A DNA stretch of 32,026 nucleotides from a bacterium (GCA_021807065.1 JAKAPO010000002.1:1-32026); one strand, 5' to 3'. Positions 1 through 8,839 are shown, counted from the stretch's first letter. Notes: generated by a model from the sequence alone, not told the origin. Numbers and translations are program-made.

Positions 1-30
1 GGAAAGGGCCGAACCGGGCATAACCCCTCC

Positions 31-1452
31 TTAGTTGACGGAAGCGACTTCGATGACCGCAGCGCGTTTGTACCGTGCGTTCGAAGCGGTCGGAACGACC
101 ACCGGCGTGATCGTGACATCGGTCGGGGCAACGTGGCCGCCGATCCAGAACCACGACTGCGCGATGATTTGCTGCAAGCGGTCGAGCGCCGGCCGCGTAA
201 CCATCGCGATGTCGTTTGCGATGGCGACGTGCGCGGTCTGGTAGTCCGCCATCGCTGCGATCGCTTTGGACGTTCCCTCGAAGGGGCATTCCAGAAGCGC
301 CTGATCGCCGACGATGAGCGCGTGACGCGCAACGAGCGATGCGCTCGCCGCGTTCACGAACGAATAGCTCGGGCTGTTGGTCACCGGGACGAACGACAGG
401 CCGTACAGTTTGCTCACCATCGCGTTGCTGTACAGTTTCGAATCCACCGCGCCCTGCGCCATGATTTCGAACTGCGGGTCCGCGAAGAGTTGGCTATGTA
501 GGATCGGGTCGATGAAGCAGTGGTACGTCCCGTCCGCGTGCTTCGGAATGTTATTCCGCTCCAACTCGAACTTCGCGTTGATAAACAACTGCATCGCCGC
601 CGTGTCGCTCTGCGTGAGCGCCAGGCGAGAGAGTTTGTTGTTCGGACGGAACACGGAAGGCGCGTCCGACGCCACGATGACATCGCCGACCGCAAGCGTC
701 TGCGCGGCCGAGAAGGTGACGTCGCCCGAAACGCCGATGGGGCGCTTCGTGAAACCGATCATGGTCGAGGCGTTCGAGCCGTCCGGGGTTGCGCCCGTGA
801 CCGTCACGGGATACGACGCAGCACCGCTCGCCGGGTAAACCGTCGCGGTGACCGGGTAGGTGACGCTCGTGCTCTGCGGCGTGCCGCCGGAGAACACCGA
901 CCCGTCCACCATCGTGAACTGCTGGAAGGCCGTGTCGAAACCCTTGAGGTTGTCGAGGTGCGCCGTGGTCGAAGCCGACGTTGCGACGGTGACGTATGAG
1001 CGCCCGGACTCGTATGCCTGGTGGTAATCTGCGGCGCAGATCAAGTCCAGGTTGAGCGCGGCCTGCTCGATGAGGTTCTTGGCGTTCTGCATGAACACCG
1101 GCGCGATGGCTTCGTAGTTCTGGATGATGTTGAGATCGATCGACTCGGCGTATTGCGAGATCGACACGAGGAATTGCTCGAAGGGGTAGGTGTTGTTCCC
1201 ACTCCCGACGCCGCCTGCGGTGAGCCCGTTGTCCAGGTTCGTGTTGTTCGCAGGGTTGAGCGCCACGAGCGGCGGCGCGAGCCGGCCCGCCCGCGAGCGG
1301 ATGTAGGTTTCACCGTCTTTGATCGGCACGGGATTCCGTTTCGCCGATTTGCGGTAGGTCATCAGCGCGCCGAGTTGCTCCTCGAAGTACCGCGCCAGCA
1401 TGTTCTCCTGGAGAATCGGCTGCAATGCAGCCGGTAGGTTTTCGTAGGCCAT
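31..1452 (-). CDS. Major capsid (coat) protein, possibly N4-gp56/P22-like fold family
   Basis: 473-aa ORF downstream of scaffold-like and portal ORFs; late segment 'HCFIDPILHSQLFADPQFEIMAQGAVDSKLYSNAMVSKLYGLSFVPVTNSP' resembles N4-gp56-type coat proteins; position fits a terL-portal-scaffold-MCP order. Confidence 0.72.
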   Translation of the reverse strand: MAYENLPAALQPILQENMLARYFEEQLGALMTYRKSAKRNPVPIKDGETYIRSRAGRLAPPLVALNPANNTNLDNGLTAGGVGSGNNTYPFEQFLVSISQYAESIDLNIIQNYEAIAPVFMQNAKNLIEQAALNLDLICAADYHQAYESGRSYVTVATSASTTAHLDNLKGFDTAFQQFTMVDGSVFSGGTPQSTSVTYPVTATVYPASGAASYPVTVTGATPDGSNASTMIGFTKRPIGVSGDVTFSAAQTLAVGDVIVASDAPSVFRPNNKLSRLALTQSDTAAMQLFINAKFELERNNIPKHADGTYHCFIDPILHSQLFADPQFEIMAQGAVDSKLYSNAMVSKLYGLSFVPVTNSPSYSFVNAASASLVARHALIVGDQALLECPFEGTSKAIAAMADYQTAHVAIANDIAMVTRPALDRLQQIIAQSWFWIGGHVAPTDVTITPVVVPTASNARYKRAAVIEVASVN

Positions 1453-1568
1453 AAGTGTGCCCTCTATTGACAGTTTGAGTGTGCTGTTGTTCAGCCCTCA
1501 CTGCGTCTGGCAGACTGTCGGGACATGGTATGGCGCAGAGTATCTACTCGGCAAACCAGAAACGGGAT

Positions 1569-2210
1569 TTACGGACCCGTCAAGCGGGCCATCTCCTTCG
1601 AAAACTCTTCGGGAGACATGGAAAATGCGTCTTTCGGACCGGGCTTTGCTCCGCCGCCGGAAACCGGGACCTTCTGTCCGACGGGTTTCTCCGGCTCGGT
1701 CTTTTCGGTCTTGAACCAGTGCGGCTTCTTCGTCTTGAGCGATTCGATGGCGTCCTTGCCCCCGACTACAACGCCGTCATCATCGACGCGCAGATCGCTG
1801 ATGTCGATGGACTTCACGTCGTCCGGGTCGATGATGCCCAGGGATACCGCCTGAGCCTTCAGCTCCGCTACGATGTAGCGTCGTTCGGCCTTCTTGATCG
1901 CGTCGGCCGATTTCGCTTCGGACTCTTCGCGTTTCTTGACTTCCCCCTCGGCGATCTCGCGGTACCGCTTCTCCTCTTCCAGGTCCTTGCGCTTCCGCGC
2001 TTCGTCGGCCTTTTCGAGTTCCGCAATCTTCTTCGCGAGCGCCTCTTCGTTCAGCCGGCGACGTTTGTTCTCGTCGCGCAACTCTGAAACATGCTGCCTC
2101 CAGCCCTCGGGGGTCTCGATCTCTTTGGTCTTGTCAACCGGTTTATCCTCAACCTTGGGAGGATCCACTTTGGGTTCGATCTTGGTATCAGGTTTGAGTT
2201 CCTCGGCCAT
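1569..2210 (-). CDS. Capsid scaffold-like protein (charged, coiled coil)
   Basis: Highly charged K/E-rich 213-aa ORF between portal and MCP. Confidence 0.6.
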   Translation of the reverse strand: MAEELKPDTKIEPKVDPPKVEDKPVDKTKEIETPEGWRQHVSELRDENKRRRLNEEALAKKIAELEKADEARKRKDLEEEKRYREIAEGEVKKREESEAKSADAIKKAERRYIVAELKAQAVSLGIIDPDDVKSIDISDLRVDDDGVVVGGKDAIESLKTKKPHWFKTEKTEPEKPVGQKVPVSGGGAKPGPKDAFSMSPEEFSKEMARLTGP

Positions 2211-2213
2211 GAA

Positions 2214-3755
2214 TTAGTCCTTCCCGGTATCAACCGGTCGTGGTGCCGAATCAATCGGCTTTGTTTCGTCAGAATCGACGAGTTCTCGAACGGCTCTATT
2301 GGGGTCGTCTAACCCCACCGTCGTCGCTGCTAACCGCGCGACCGTATCGCGCGAGAGTAACGCCACGGGGTTCTTGACCGAGCCGCCCGCAAAGGTCTGC
2401 AAGGCATTTGCCTGCTGCGCTAAATCCGACCCGCGAGGCGTCCACCATGACGGCCACACCAGCCGCATCGACGCATCGGGGTCTGGAGCGTCAACGCCCG
2501 CAATAACGAGCGACCCGGACTTGATTCCACGGAGAATGATTCGCAGTACGGGCAAGAGCCCGCGCGTGCCATACGCAATCCGCATCCGTTCGACCAGCCA
2601 AATGAGCGGCTGCGACAATACTTCTAAGGCTCTGCCGCTCTGCGGTCCGCGCGAGTTCTCCGCATCGGCTTTCATTCCCCCGACCACTTCAAGCGCCCAC
2701 TCGCGAAGCATCTTCACGTACTCACGCGCAGAGTCTAACCCCTGCCCCGTAATCTCTAACAACTTCGCCGAGCCGCCCTCGCCGAGTTCAAGCGCGCGCG
2801 CAACCGATTTCACAATCGGCCCCTCCGACTCGCCGCCCATGAGCGACATCATATCTCCACGACTTACAACCAGCGTTGGGTCCGCAGAATACCGCAACCC
2901 TCTCCCGGTTTGGCTGAGACTGTAGTCGATCTCCACGCAGAAGTTCGCGATCGGTTCGAACGTCGCCGCGCCGTCCACGCGATCGATCGCTGGAGGATTC
3001 ACCATCCAGACCACCGGCGTACACCCAAACCCGTGATCGACCGCTTCACCCAGTTTCCACCGAGGAGCCTTTTTGTCGTCCGGGTCTGCCGATTGCATCT
3101 CGGCAAACTCCTGCTCCGTCAAGGGGAGGAACCGGCGCTCCTCTTTCGCGTCAAACTCAACCCGCAGCCAGTACGTCTTGTCGGCCAATGCCTTTTCGTA
3201 CCCTTCGGCCTGCAACACTTCCCCGCTCACCGTATAGACCTGCACCATCCCGCCAAGGGATGTCGGGTCCTTCGGGTTGAAAATCGGCCGCGCAACTTTC
3301 CCCGACACCACTTCGATGTGCGGAATGCGCTTCGGGCCAATCCCCCGGACGATCACGGCAGAGGACCCAATGCTCCCCCGATAGATCGCGGACATCATCG
3401 CGGATTCCAAGTCGCACGCCTCGACAATGCGCTCGATCTCGCGCTCGAACCCGCCGGAGCGGTCCGACGCATCCTCCGACTCCCACGACCGAATAGACGG
3501 GAAATGCGCCTCGCCAAACGTCAACGAGGAGGTCTGATCAACGATGAGCCGAGCTAACTGATACACTAAGGACGGTCGGCGTTCGCGAAGCAAAATATGC
3601 CGCGTGCCCTCGTCTTCCTGATCGAACGAGAACGGCAGGAAGTCGTACAGCGTCCCGTTGAGCAGCCGTTCCAGCGCATCCAATCGGGCATACCGTGCAG
3701 AGGTCCCCTTGGGAGCGTTCCTGGCGACAAGTTTCGCTAAATCTGCGAAAGCCAT
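2214..3755 (-). CDS. Portal protein
   Basis: 513-aa ORF directly downstream of terL; portal-like N-terminus and gene order. Confidence 0.7.
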   Translation of the reverse strand: MAFADLAKLVARNAPKGTSARYARLDALERLLNGTLYDFLPFSFDQEDEGTRHILLRERRPSLVYQLARLIVDQTSSLTFGEAHFPSIRSWESEDASDRSGGFEREIERIVEACDLESAMMSAIYRGSIGSSAVIVRGIGPKRIPHIEVVSGKVARPIFNPKDPTSLGGMVQVYTVSGEVLQAEGYEKALADKTYWLRVEFDAKEERRFLPLTEQEFAEMQSADPDDKKAPRWKLGEAVDHGFGCTPVVWMVNPPAIDRVDGAATFEPIANFCVEIDYSLSQTGRGLRYSADPTLVVSRGDMMSLMGGESEGPIVKSVARALELGEGGSAKLLEITGQGLDSAREYVKMLREWALEVVGGMKADAENSRGPQSGRALEVLSQPLIWLVERMRIAYGTRGLLPVLRIILRGIKSGSLVIAGVDAPDPDASMRLVWPSWWTPRGSDLAQQANALQTFAGGSVKNPVALLSRDTVARLAATTVGLDDPNRAVRELVDSDETKPIDSAPRPVDTGKD

Positions 3756-3771
3756 GCGCTACTCCCTATCG

Positions 3772-5283
3772 TCATCGTTGCATCCATCCGGCAAGAGAAG
3801 GTGTTTGTCGGCGCCACTTCTCGTCGCCGGCGGCACGCGCAATGGCTAACTGCATCTGCGAGATCCCCAACACCACCGCGTCCACGATGTCATCGTGCCG
3901 GCCATGCGGGAACCGTAAAAACTCTCCGAGTAACTCGGGCATCCAGGACGCATAGCGAGGAAACTTCACCCGCCCCGATTCGAACAGGCCCGTCACCGCT
4001 TCAGCCCGAGCCTCATGGTTGTCTTTTCCCGGCTTTATCCCAACCAGCGGGAGGGCCGAGGATGCCCGTAACTCGTCCAGCAAGGCGTACCCACTCGACG
4101 CTTCTTCCACGTACACCGTCCGCGGCCCAAACCGGTCGTACAACTCCATCGTCTTGCGCTTCAAGTCCGGGAACCCCACCCGGTCGAACCACACGTCCTC
4201 AATGAAAATATCGCGCATATCGGAGACGATCGTGGCAATCGCCGTCCGGTCATTGCGAACCCCCGTCCGCGCCGCGCAGTCGATCGACTGAATCCTCACC
4301 ACCGGCATCGCCTTCGCTGTGGTCCCAAGGAGCATCCGGGTAATCGCGTCCCCTGGGTCTACCCTCTCCCGAACGTACCGCGTGGCCGGCAACGTCTCGT
4401 ACCGGTGCTCGAACCACCGGTCATGGAACATCTTCCCGCCCGCCGGTACCGGGTCGCCCTGATACTGCGCCCCAAACGCCCCCGCCCCGATCTCTAACCG
4501 CTTCTGCTGCAAGAGCCGTAAGGGCCACCGCTCCTCCCACAACGCCTCGCCTGGACTGCGACCGAGAACATCCTCATCCCCGGCAATCGCCGGAATGTTC
4601 ACCACCACCCACTGATCGGCCGACTCGCCCTCCTGCAGCCGGCCGATCAAATCCCCATCCGACCACCTGGTCTGAATGACGACCACAATCCCGTCCGGCT
4701 CAAGCCGCGTCGTCAGAATCTCCCGAAACCACGCCTCCAAAGCGTCCCGCGTCGTCTCCGTCCCGGCATCCGGCTGCACATCGTCGCAGAGTATCAATTC
4801 GGCCCGAAACCCCGTGACCGTGCCGGTCTGCCCAATGGCCCGCACACCCCCGCCCTGCGCCGTCTGCCACTCCTCCAAAGACTCCCCAACTAACGCGACC
4901 TCGGGCCACGGCCACGACTCCCCCTGAACCATCGACCGCACCGCGCGCGAGTTCCGACGAGCCAGCATCTCACTCGCCGACAACGCCAATATCCGACGAC
5001 GAGGGTCGCGCCCTAAAAACCACGCCAGGTAAATCTGCAATAACGTCGATTTCCCATGACCCGGACCCATACTGATCGCAAGCCGACGTATCTCGCCGCG
5101 CTCCGCCGCCTCTAACAACTCCGCCAAATACCGAAGATGCTTCGGTGACTCAAAACCCGGATACGCGACCCGCCCGAAATCGCATAACCCCGAACGGGCT
5201 AACTCCCGATCAACAAGCCCAAGCGCCCCAGCACGATCAATACCGTGCTCCGAACACCATGACAGAAATGCCTCGGCTTCCAA
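3772..5283 (-). CDS. Terminase large subunit (TerL)
   Basis: Walker A 'GPGHGKST', Walker-B-like 'LILCDDVQ', 'VVIQTRWSDGDLIGRL' and a C-terminal nuclease-like region; probable TTG start. Confidence 0.9.
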   Translation of the reverse strand: MEAEAFLSWCSEHGIDRAGALGLVDRELARSGLCDFGRVAYPGFESPKHLRYLAELLEAAERGEIRRLAISMGPGHGKSTLLQIYLAWFLGRDPRRRILALSASEMLARRNSRAVRSMVQGESWPWPEVALVGESLEEWQTAQGGGVRAIGQTGTVTGFRAELILCDDVQPDAGTETTRDALEAWFREILTTRLEPDGIVVVIQTRWSDGDLIGRLQEGESADQWVVVNIPAIAGDEDVLGRSPGEALWEERWPLRLLQQKRLEIGAGAFGAQYQGDPVPAGGKMFHDRWFEHRYETLPATRYVRERVDPGDAITRMLLGTTAKAMPVVRIQSIDCAARTGVRNDRTAIATIVSDMRDIFIEDVWFDRVGFPDLKRKTMELYDRFGPRTVYVEEASSGYALLDELRASSALPLVGIKPGKDNHEARAEAVTGLFESGRVKFPRYASWMPELLGEFLRFPHGRHDDIVDAVVLGISQMQLAIARAAGDEKWRRQTPSLAGWMQR

Positions 5284-5871
5284 CCTTGAGACTACTCCCT
5301 ATCGGCAAAATCAAAAAAATGAAGCGCGAAAATTGAGACGGCATGGAAAATGGAGACGGATTTGCGAGGGGTCCGCACACACCCTCACCCAAGTTTTGCG
5401 TATAGACCCGCCCCTTGCTTGCTTTGCTAGTAGCGACCATCCCCGCCCGCAAAGCCCCGTAGACAGGGCGTTTCCCGCCGTCCGATCGTCTTTGCCTGTC
5501 CATTGTGTGTTCAGTCTGTGGACAGGGTTGGCCGCTTGGTGGGCGCTTGGTGGCGAGACTTTTGCGGCGATTTGCGGCTCGCGCTTTGCAGCCGGCCATC
5601 CATCCTCGTTCTTCACTGGCCGCCGTCGTCGTCTTTGTTCGTTCGATTGGTGTGCCGTTTATTTGCCGATCGCTTGTCGTTTGCCGTGCCTTGACATCGC
5701 AGTGTGCTGGTGGTCATGGCTCTGACCTTGCTTTGCCGGTGTTCTCGCTATGTTTGGGGATGGTCACCTTGATGAGGAGGGTGGTGGGATAGGGGCCCGA
5801 GGGGAGGACGAGGACCGGGGTGCTGGCCGATTTTTGGGCTCGCACGCTGCGGGGACGCTGCTTGCCGAATT

Positions 5872-5887
5872 GTTAGGCATGCCTCAT
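5872..5887. repeat. Palindromic site 1: GTTAGGCATGCCTCAT
   Basis: Member of a TTAGG-N4-CCTMA family, see also 6021, 6342 and 19600. Confidence 0.55.
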
Positions 5888-5974
5888 TATCGGCTCTCAC
5901 CATCCAATGCGGGCCGACTCAGGTCTCAGCCCGGTGTTTTCGGTGCCTTTTCGGCTCGCCGGCGGCTTCGGTAT

Positions 5975-5995
5975 CCATCCATTCCTCATGGATGG
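5975..5995. repeat. Perfect inverted repeat CCATCCAT-N5-ATGGATGG
   Basis: 8-bp arms read directly, between palindromic sites 1 and 2. Confidence 0.7.
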
Positions 5996-6020
5996 TATGG
6001 TCGCTTGGATGGTTCGGCCT

Positions 6021-6036
6021 GTTAGGCGCACCTAAT
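6021..6036. repeat. Palindromic site 2: GTTAGGCGCACCTAAT
   Basis: TTAGG-N4-CCTAA. Confidence 0.6.
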
Positions 6037-6055
6037 AGCAGCGAATACCGAAAAT

Positions 6056-6099
6056 AGAACACCTGTTCGCTTGTATCAGTGGCGTCAGTGTGCGATACT
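6056..6099 (+). promoter_or_regulatory. Promoter with GAAC-N4-GTTC operator (LexA/Cheo-box-like)
   Basis: AGAACACCTGTTCG, -35 TTGTAT 6071-6076, 17-bp spacer, -10 GATACT 6094-6099; ATG at 6106. Confidence 0.65.
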
Positions 6100-6105
6100 A
6101 TGGAC

Positions 6106-6357
6106 ATGAGAACGAACCGTCAGCGGCACACCTGCGATCTCAGCGAAAGAGCCTTCGGCAGACGGCACCCGGGCTGCCCGCGGTGCGACGAACTTGTGGC
6201 GCTCGTGGGCGCCTACGAGGCCCAGACGGGCGACGATGCGATAGCCGCGAGCCTGGTCGCGGCCTCAGAATTGGCGGAGATCGATCGCCACCTGTTCGCC
6301 CGTAACACACAGTACCGGCTTGGCTCGATTCTTGGCCGAGTATTTAGGAGCGCCTAA
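6106..6357 (+). CDS. Small Cys-containing protein upstream of recombinase
   Basis: MRTNRQRHTCDLSERAFGRRHPGCPRCDELV...; promoter directly upstream; stop 3 bp before the recombinase start. Confidence 0.6.
   Translation: MRTNRQRHTCDLSERAFGRRHPGCPRCDELVALVGAYEAQTGDDAIAASLVAASELAEIDRHLFARNTQYRLGSILGRVFRSA
6342..6357. repeat. Palindromic site 3: ATTTAGGAGCGCCTAA, overlapping the stop codon of the small ORF
   Basis: TTAGG-N4-CCTAA, immediately 5' of the recombinase ATG at 6360. Confidence 0.6.
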
Positions 6358-6359
6358 TA

Positions 6360-7055
6360 ATGAGAGTAGCAGCGTATTACCGGGTGAGTACCCGCGCTCA
6401 GGGCGAGGACGACCGGCTCGGCCTGCCCGTGCAGGTCGCCGGCGTCGAAGCCTACTGCGCCAGGGAGGGCCACGAGATCGTCGCCACCTATACGGATGTC
6501 GGCTTCTCGGGCTCGACCATCGATCGCCCGCAGCTCGCCGCGCTGCTTGCCTCGCGCGACCCCAAAAATTCTCACGAGAATGGTTGTGTTTTGTTCGAGG
6601 CGGTCATCGTGCATAAATGGGATCGATTGGCGCGCGATACCATGCTCGACGGGTATCTGCGCTATCAACTGTCCCAACGTGGCTGCGCGGTTGTCTCAGC
6701 CAGCGAAACCAATGGCGTGGACCCCATCTCGACCATGACGCAGCAGATTCTCGCGGTTGTGGCCCAGTATGAGCGAACCCTGATAACACAGAGGCTACAG
6801 GCCGGCAGAAGGCTGAAGAAGGCTCGCGGGGGGTACGCCGGCGGGAAGCCGGCCCTGGGGCTGCGGCTCTCCGAAGGAGTGCTGGTGCCCTGCGAGGCTG
6901 AGATCGAGGCACTCCGCACCGTGCAAGACCTGCACGGAGCAGGGAAGTCTGTTCGGGCAATCACCCGCGCACTCAACGATTCGACCCTCCGCACCCGTGG
7001 GGGCAAACCCTGGGCGTCGAGTACGGTACACGCGATGCTTGGGCGGCGGCCGTGA
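6360..7055 (+). CDS. Short serine recombinase (resolvase/invertase-type catalytic domain plus short recombinase domain)
   Basis: 'VAAYYRVSTRAQGEDDRLGLPVQ', 'GFSGSTIDRPQL', 'VHKWDRLARD', 'GGKPALGLRLSEG', 'LNDSTLRTRGGKPWASSTVHAML'. Confidence 0.92.
   Translation: MRVAAYYRVSTRAQGEDDRLGLPVQVAGVEAYCAREGHEIVATYTDVGFSGSTIDRPQLAALLASRDPKNSHENGCVLFEAVIVHKWDRLARDTMLDGYLRYQLSQRGCAVVSASETNGVDPISTMTQQILAVVAQYERTLITQRLQAGRRLKKARGGYAGGKPALGLRLSEGVLVPCEAEIEALRTVQDLHGAGKSVRAITRALNDSTLRTRGGKPWASSTVHAMLGRRP
6563..6593. repeat. Copy 1 of a ~30-bp repeat, in frame inside the recombinase
   Basis: CAAAAATTCTCACGAGAATGGTTGTGTTTTG; the last 23 bp are identical to 7133-7155. Confidence 0.85.
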
Positions 7056-7125
7056 ACGTGGACCTGGCCGTCCGCGTCCGCCTCTCCGGCCGCGAAGAGT
7101 GGGACCGATGACCCCGCGCGCGAGG

Positions 7126-7156
7126 CAAAAACCTCACGAGAATGGTTGTGTTTTGC
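7126..7156. repeat. Copy 2 of the ~30-bp repeat, between convergent genes; possible hairpin/terminator
   Basis: GCAAAAACCTCACGAGAATGGTTGTGTTTTGC; ends pair GCAAAA/TTTTGC. Confidence 0.8.
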
Positions 7157-7702
7157 CTACTCGGCAGGCTGCAAGGCATCCCTCAAGGCCAGGAGCGTAT
7201 CCCGAGAGACGTTCCCAAAGACGTTGAGGATTTGGTTGTGAGCGCCCTCGTCAGCCCGTATCCACCCGCTGGCCTTGGCAAGCGTCGTCGCGTTCTCACG
7301 GGCTTCTTTGATCGCCATTTGCCACATCCGATGATTGTCGGCTTGAGCAGCTTTGGCCACAAGCGTGGTCGCGTGGTCCTGAAGCCACCGCATGTACTGC
7401 CGGTAATCTTCGGCCGACTCCAGCGCCCAGGTCAGCAGGTCCCCGGCTTCGACCAAGGGAGGCCGTTCGACCGCGCGCTCCGGCATCTTGGGAGGCGTGG
7501 CGACAGGCATCGCGCCGCTCAAACAGAGTCTGCGGTGACGATCGACCATCGACCGGCTACACCCCGTTTGCGCCGCAATGTCGCGAATCGAGGTCCGCAA
7601 GAAGAAGAGGCGCTTTACCTGGTCGTCCAGGACCTGATCGTGGCAGATTTTACAGGCGACGGTTGCCTTTTCGGGAACCTTCACCTTCTCTGCGACCGCC
7701 AT
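7157..7702 (-). CDS. HTH protein with CxxC motif, possible small terminase-like DNA-binding protein
   Basis: 'CKICHDQVLDDQVKRLFFLRTSIRDIAAQTGCSRSMVDRHRRLC'. Confidence 0.5.
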   Translation of the reverse strand: MAVAEKVKVPEKATVACKICHDQVLDDQVKRLFFLRTSIRDIAAQTGCSRSMVDRHRRLCLSGAMPVATPPKMPERAVERPPLVEAGDLLTWALESAEDYRQYMRWLQDHATTLVAKAAQADNHRMWQMAIKEARENATTLAKASGWIRADEGAHNQILNVFGNVSRDTLLALRDALQPAE

Positions 7703-7730
7703 TCGAAATCCTCTAGAAAGGAGCACTCTC

Positions 7731-7919
7731 GTGAGTGAAACCGGGATGCACAAAGGGTCTAGAATCCACGTTGCCGGGGCCGGCAAGTTCGCCAACGGGA
7801 CGATCTCCCGAGAACCGGAGCCGGGGGCTTCGCATATCGCTTACCGGTCGGAGTACAACCTCGGCGAACGGCTTGTGCCGATCTCCAAGGTGCAGGTTCG
7901 GGAGGAGTGGGACCGCTAA
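7731..7919 (+). CDS. Small hypothetical protein
   Basis: 62 aa, GTG start with AAAGGAG SD upstream. Confidence 0.55.
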   Translation: MSETGMHKGSRIHVAGAGKFANGTISREPEPGASHIAYRSEYNLGERLVPISKVQVREEWDR

Positions 7920-7923
7920 CCCG

Positions 7924-8280
7924 CTACAGAAACACCCGGAGGTCAACAGTGACCTCGTGGTCTCGCTCGATTGGCGATAGCGTTACCTTGACTAGCCGCG
8001 GAAGGTCCGCCTCGTTATATATGACCCGCACGTCTTGACCTATCAAGAACGTGTTCATGCGCTGCGCCTGCTGCTTCTCATAGGCTGGAGCGCTGATGTG
8101 AAGGGCCCCAAGTTCAACCTCAAGACGGTGCGGCAGGATTCGGCGTTCGTTGCATTTCAGCGCAAGCGCCTCCTGGATAGCCGCTGCCTCGTCGAACGAA
8201 AACGATTCGCCCTCGCGAATGAGGCGCTTAATTTGCTCGGCGTGCAAGCCGAGGACCCTGCTAACCATGCTCCCCCTCAC
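7924..8280 (-). CDS. Hypothetical protein
   Basis: 118-aa ORF, 4-nt overlap with upstream ORF. Confidence 0.55.
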   Translation of the reverse strand: MRGSMVSRVLGLHAEQIKRLIREGESFSFDEAAAIQEALALKCNERRILPHRLEVELGALHISAPAYEKQQAQRMNTFLIGQDVRVIYNEADLPRLVKVTLSPIERDHEVTVDLRVFL

Positions 8281-8513
8281 GAAAAGTCTTGCGGCCCTGG
8301 CGAAACGAAGATCGCATCGAGCGCGGCCTGAATCCTCACGGCCTCATCGTTCGGCGGCTCTAGCCGTGCCACCCCGTAGTAATCGGCGTCAACGCACTCG
8401 CAGCAGTACCCCATGATCTCTTGAGCCATCTCATACGGAAGCCCCTCAGATACCCAGAGGTTGGCCCACCATTCGATAGCCGAGATGCGCGCCCGATAGC
8501 CTTCCGGGCTCAC
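8277..8513 (-). CDS. Hypothetical protein
   Basis: 78-aa ORF in coupled operon, GTG start. Confidence 0.5.
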   Translation of the reverse strand: MSPEGYRARISAIEWWANLWVSEGLPYEMAQEIMGYCCECVDADYYGVARLEPPNDEAVRIQAALDAIFVSPGPQDFS

Positions 8514-8605
8514 CTGCGTCCTTTAGGATAGTGGATGAGCCAAGGAGCCTTGCACCGCTCGCAGTCGCCCCCAGGGTACCCGATGAAGAACGCGCAGGGG
8601 GTCAC
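8510..8605 (-). CDS. Mini-protein with CxxC (VTPCAFFIGYPGGDCERCKAPWLIHYPKGRR)
   Basis: Not in ORF track; GTGA overlap with the next ORF start. Confidence 0.45.
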   Translation of the reverse strand: MTPCAFFIGYPGGDCERCKAPWLIHYPKGRR

Positions 8606-8701
8606 AACGCCCGTCTTGCCTCGAAGGCTGCGCGCCGATCGTATTCCGCCAGGATGGCAGCGTACAGCCGGCGACGGCGAAGCGTGCTCCCTCTGCGGGC
8701 C

Positions 8702-8836
8702 TTAGTCTTCGATCTCAACGGCTGGCCCTCCGCATTTCGGGCAGTGCTTCGCGTTCTTGGTGCCCGCGTCGGCGTACCAACGGCGCTCGCAGTCCGGGCA
8801 GGCGTAGTGCTTGGCGAGCGCAGCCATCGGTGCCAT
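8702..8836 (-). CDS. 44-aa zinc-ribbon mini-protein
   Basis: Not in ORF track; MAPMAALAKHYACPDCERRWYADAGTKNAKHCPKCGGPAVEIED with two CxxC pairs. Confidence 0.6.
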   Translation of the reverse strand: MAPMAALAKHYACPDCERRWYADAGTKNAKHCPKCGGPAVEIED

Positions 8837-8839
8837 ATT

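Noticed and set aside
520-999. Arg-rich plus ORFs opposite the capsid gene (also 133-501, 1021-1437)
   Set aside because: Typical GC-rich antisense shadows with no motif support.
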